Shown: positions 7,057 through 9,283 of the stretch, in pieces
Layout: every line of letters begins with the position of its first letter
Numbering within the stretch: position 1 is the stretch's first letter
Origin: Pseudomonadales bacterium
GTDB lineage: Bacteria; Pseudomonadota; Gammaproteobacteria; Pseudomonadales; Azotimanducaceae
Assembly: GCA_021295935.1 (NCBI GenBank)
Contig: JAGWBL010000028.1
Span: 1-9,283 of the forward strand
Reading direction: 5' to 3'
DNA: 9,283 bases
Program-made: the position numbers and the translations under genes
The notes under the pieces: model-generated
Told to the model about the DNA's origin: nothing
Databases searched by the model: none
What the model saw: only the letters and a program-made list of their open reading frames with translations

Positions 7057-7280
7057 GGGAGGATTCCGGTCAGAGGTGAGGTAGGAGGGCGACTGTCGCA
7101 AGAGGCGCCTTCGGCGTGACGGAGCAAGCGAGATCAGACGAGAACGTTCTGCGTGCATGCAAGGATAGGATAGGTGGAAAACGCCGACATGGTTCAATTG
7201 TCGCGACACGAATGGTTCAATTGTCGCGACACGAATCGTCGCTTCCGTTCCGTCCGGAGGGCGCGTTGCAGACCGACTGG
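7057..7280 (-). promoter_or_regulatory. control region of the propeller-amidohydrolase gene
   Basis: These 224 bases lie between the gph stop and the preferred amidohydrolase start. Although open in the amidohydrolase frame, codon composition here (few G-first codons, much Ser/Arg/Pro) argues against coding. It contains two exact tandem copies of a 23-base unit with a palindrome. A weak minus-strand promoter could be TTGAAC (7192-7197) with TATCCT (7167-7172), but the 19-base spacer is long and I place little weight on it. Confidence 0.45.
7189..7234. repeat. two perfect tandem 23-base repeats with palindromic core TGTCGCGACA
   Basis: Positions 7189-7211 and 7212-7234 are identical. Each copy carries the perfect ten-base palindrome TGTCGCGACA directly preceded by CAAT, which also creates CAATTG. 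The palindrome centres are 23 bases apart, about two helical turns, an arrangement suited to two dimers of a DNA-binding protein on nearly the same face. The repeat length is not a multiple of three, which also argues that this stretch is not translated. No particular regulator can be named from sequence. Confidence 0.85.
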
Positions 7281-7943
7281 TCACGGCACGTCAAGAAGCG
7301 AGTTGACAAGTAGATCCGCGTCAAGATCCTGGGGCGCGATGCCGTGGCTGTAGCCGTACCTGACACAGACTGCGCCGCATCCGGCCGCACGCGCGGTCTC
7401 GACATCGGTTGGAGAGTCACCTACGAGAACAGCCTGCCGTGGGTCGGCGCCCAGCGTCTCGCATGCGTGGAGCACGGGCTCGGGGCGGGGCTTGCGTACC
7501 TGAAGCGTGTCGCCCCCGACGAGAACCTGAATCAACTGAACCAAGTTCAGGCTCTCAAGCAAGTCCCGGGACAGTCGTTCCATCTTGTTCGTTACAACTC
7601 CCACGGGGACGCCTTCGGACTTGAGTTGCTCAAGCGTTTCCACTACGCCCGGGTAGGGGGCGCTTTCCACCGCCAAGTTCTCTTGGTAGCTCTCGATGAA
7701 CTCCTCGAACGCTCGCTCCAGTTGCAGGGAGTCGAGCGGTTGGGCGTCGTGGTGGAAGAGAGCTTGCTCAATCATCACCCGTGCGCCGAACCCAGCCCAG
7801 TGGCGCGCGAATTCGATGTCTGCCGAGAGCTGATCTCGTGCGGAAAGCACGGCATTCAGCGCGACGAGCAGGTCGGGAGCCGTGTCGACCAAGGTACCGT
7901 CAAGATCGAAAAGGTACGCCGCGTACCTGCGGCCACTAGGCAT
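7281..7943 (-). CDS. gph: phosphoglycolate phosphatase (HAD superfamily)
   Basis: A 220-residue HAD phosphatase of the Gph type, which removes phosphate from 2-phosphoglycolate formed chiefly during repair of oxidised DNA ends. All four HAD motifs are visible: FDLDGT with nucleophile D13 and acid/base D15; VTNK (T118); K151 in RKPRPEP; and GDSPTD with D176 and D180. The helical cap lies at about residues 20-95. The length is normal. Its ATG (7941-7943) overlaps the end of rpe by eight bases, so the two genes are probably translated in coupling, an arrangement known from many proteobacteria. HAD paralogues with other substrates cannot be fully excluded, but the pairing with rpe supports the call. 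Confidence 0.92.
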   Translation of the reverse strand: MPSGRRYAAYLFDLDGTLVDTAPDLLVALNAVLSARDQLSADIEFARHWAGFGARVMIEQALFHHDAQPLDSLQLERAFEEFIESYQENLAVESAPYPGVVETLEQLKSEGVPVGVVTNKMERLSRDLLESLNLVQLIQVLVGGDTLQVRKPRPEPVLHACETLGADPRQAVLVGDSPTDVETARAAGCGAVCVRYGYSHGIAPQDLDADLLVNSLLDVP

Positions 7944-8598
7944 TCAGTTCGACGCGCATCGACTGGATGGCATCCGAGTAGTTGTCAGCGCCGAACACAG
8001 CGCTGCCCGCGACGAACATGTCGGCTCCGGCCCTGTGGGCATCACCAATGGTGTCGGCGGCAATGCCACCGTCGATCTCCAATCGGATCGAATGGCCGCT
8101 CTGGTCGATCAATGCGCGGGCACATCTTGTCTTGGGAAGGACCTCCGGAAGGAAGGACTGTCCACCGAAACCGGGATTCACCGACATGATCAGCATCAAG
8201 TCCAGCGAATTCAGCAACGGCTCCACCACTCCGAGAGGGGTCCCCGGATTCAAGGAGACGCCCGACTTGCAACCGTGTCTGCGGATTTGCGAGAGGACTG
8301 CATGGGGGTGCTCCGTCGCTTCCGGATGTATGGTGATCCAAGCGGCGCCCGCCGCAGCGAACTCATCGACAAGCCGCTCGACCGGCGACACCATGAGATG
8401 GACATCGAACTCGACGTCGGGATGGCGCTTTACAAGCGACCGGAGCACAAGCGGACCAACCGAGAGATTCGGGACGTAGTGGTTGTCCATTACGTCGAAA
8501 TGAATCAGGTCGGCACCCGCGTCCATGACGTCACGCACTTCGTTGCCTAAACGCGCAAAGTCTGCAGCGAGTATCGAGGGGGCGATCAGGGGCTGCAT
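7936..8598 (-). CDS. rpe: ribulose-phosphate 3-epimerase
   Basis: A 220-residue TIM-barrel enzyme that interconverts D-ribulose 5-phosphate and D-xylulose 5-phosphate in the pentose phosphate pathway. It opens with IAPSILAADFARLG (S8). Metal ligands and catalytic residues are in place: H33 and D35 (HFDVMDNHYVPN), H67 (DVHLMV) and D176 (LEIDGGI), with D35 and D176 as the acid-base pair. The phosphate loop NPGFGGQSF (141-149) and GSAVFGA (198-204) are intact. The length is usual. It is followed by gph with an 8-base overlap and preceded, after 48 bases, by the tam-like gene on the same strand. No clear Shine-Dalgarno sequence precedes the ATG at 8596-8598, but the family starts here. Confidence 0.97.
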   Translation of the reverse strand: MQPLIAPSILAADFARLGNEVRDVMDAGADLIHFDVMDNHYVPNLSVGPLVLRSLVKRHPDVEFDVHLMVSPVERLVDEFAAAGAAWITIHPEATEHPHAVLSQIRRHGCKSGVSLNPGTPLGVVEPLLNSLDLMLIMSVNPGFGGQSFLPEVLPKTRCARALIDQSGHSIRLEIDGGIAADTIGDAHRAGADMFVAGSAVFGADNYSDAIQSMRVELNA

Positions 8599-8646
8599 GG
8601 CGGCATGGTATCAACCGGACCAAGCGAGTAAAGCCGGGCCGGCCGC

Positions 8647-9283
8647 CTATTTGTAGGCGACGAGAAACAACCGCTTGTAGGGCAGGAGCACCGTGCCGTC
8701 GGAATGTCTCGGATACTGCTTCGCCACCGCCGTGGCAAAGTTCGAGAGCAACTGAGAGGAGTCGCGCTCGGCAAGGTGCTTGAAAGCGGGTCGAAGAGCG
8801 GTTCCGCTCAACCAATTCATGACAGGGTCAGGACCGCTCAGCGCGTGGAAGTACTCGGTGCCCCAGACCCGAAGTTCCCTGGACAACGGAGCAAGAAGGC
8901 GATGGTAGTCAGGGGCATCGTGCATCCAGGGCCCGGTGAACTTCTCCACTAGAAGTGAGAGTGACATCTCCAGCGGTTCGGCTTGCAAGGCGTCAAGCTC
9001 CTCGACGATCAGCGCCAACGTCTTCTGCTGGTGTGACAGCGGCATTTGCACTGCGAGACACCCGTTGTCACTCAGATGTTCCATCAGTGATGCGAGCAAC
9101 CGTTCATGGTCGTCGAGCCAGTGCAGGCTTGCGTTGCAGTAGATGAGGTTCGCTGGTTGCGTCGGTTTCCAGGTTTGTATGTCCCCGAGTTGCCATTGGA
9201 CCCTTCCAGCATGGGACGCGGCCTTCTCGAGCATCGTCCGGGAGCTGTCAAGGCCCAGAACGTCTGCTGTTGGCCATCTCTCG
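8647..9283 (-). CDS. tam: trans-aconitate 2-methyltransferase-like SAM-dependent methyltransferase (partial)
   Basis: The frame runs off the right edge of the window, so the N-terminus, including the glycine-rich SAM-binding motif I, is missing. What remains starts in ERWPTADVLGLDSSRTML, the motif II strand that binds the SAM ribose, and continues with QLGDIQTW, LIYCNASLHWLDDH and GCLAVQMPL of the class I methyltransferase core. The C-terminal part matches the Tam subfamily: VWGTEYFHALSGPDPVMNW, SGTALRPAF, and DGTVLLPYKRLFLVAYK at the end. Tam methylates trans-aconitate, a damaging by-product that inhibits aconitase. An internal ATG at 9234 is not the start, because the motif upstream of it is in frame and conserved. 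It lies 48 bases before rpe and may share its transcript. Confidence 0.85.
   Translation of the reverse strand, partial: ERWPTADVLGLDSSRTMLEKAASHAGRVQWQLGDIQTWKPTQPANLIYCNASLHWLDDHERLLASLMEHLSDNGCLAVQMPLSHQQKTLALIVEELDALQAEPLEMSLSLLVEKFTGPWMHDAPDYHRLLAPLSRELRVWGTEYFHALSGPDPVMNWLSGTALRPAFKHLAERDSSQLLSNFATAVAKQYPRHSDGTVLLPYKRLFLVAYK

Noticed and set aside
7057..7284. N-terminal extension of the amidohydrolase to GTG 7284, which overlaps the gph stop as GTGA.
   Set aside because: The overlap is of the kind seen in coupled genes, but there is no Shine-Dalgarno sequence, the extension is Ser/Arg/Pro-rich ahead of a clear signal peptide, and it contains a 23-base tandem repeat that is not a multiple of three.
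7344..8550. Long plus-strand open frames (7344-8189 and 7882-8550) over gph and rpe.
   Set aside because: Both are antisense to genes with complete catalytic motifs and show no protein family resemblance of their own.
8633..8643. GC hairpin GCCGGGCCGGC between the tam-like gene and rpe, followed by TTTA when read on the minus strand.
   Set aside because: The stem is only four base pairs with a three-base loop, and the T-run is three bases, too weak to call an intrinsic terminator.

Overview
The window looks like ordinary chromosome from a GC-rich gammaproteobacterium-like organism. This is inferred from gene content, namely a Coq7-type ubiquinone hydroxylase and an rpe-gph pair read together. 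I see no tRNA, rRNA, CRISPR array, transposase or phage gene, so nothing marks the window as a mobile or defence island.

Layout. Positions 1-477 carry a small unrecognised ORF (72 codons) joined by an ATGA overlap to a 22-codon ORF with a very strong ribosome binding site. coq7 follows on the plus strand and is best started at a TTG. Facing it is a small VOC/glyoxalase-fold gene on the minus strand. Divergent from that is a plus-strand PEBP (YbhB/YbcL-like) gene, whose end overlaps a family 4 glycosyltransferase on the minus strand. The glycosyltransferase is split into two ORFs by a frame change between its two Rossmann domains. After about 450 bases without a convincing gene comes a very large minus-strand gene for an exported protein that joins a TolB/PD40-type beta-propeller to a metal-dependent amidohydrolase. 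Upstream of it on the same strand are gph (phosphoglycolate phosphatase), rpe (ribulose-phosphate 3-epimerase) and a trans-aconitate methyltransferase-like gene cut by the right edge.

How the genes relate. rpe and gph overlap by 8 bases and are translated in the order rpe then gph, an arrangement of housekeeping carbon metabolism. The tam-like gene lies 48 bases upstream and may belong to the same transcript. The propeller-amidohydrolase probably has its own control region, because the 224 bases in front of it hold two exact tandem copies of a 23-base unit, each containing the perfect palindrome TGTCGCGACA. coq7 stands alone and serves ubiquinone synthesis.

I did not find a convincing new multi-gene system. 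The points most worth a second look are the tandem palindromes before the propeller-amidohydrolase, the acidic linker and unusual active-site segment of that protein, the broken glycosyltransferase, and the coupled mini-ORFs before coq7.
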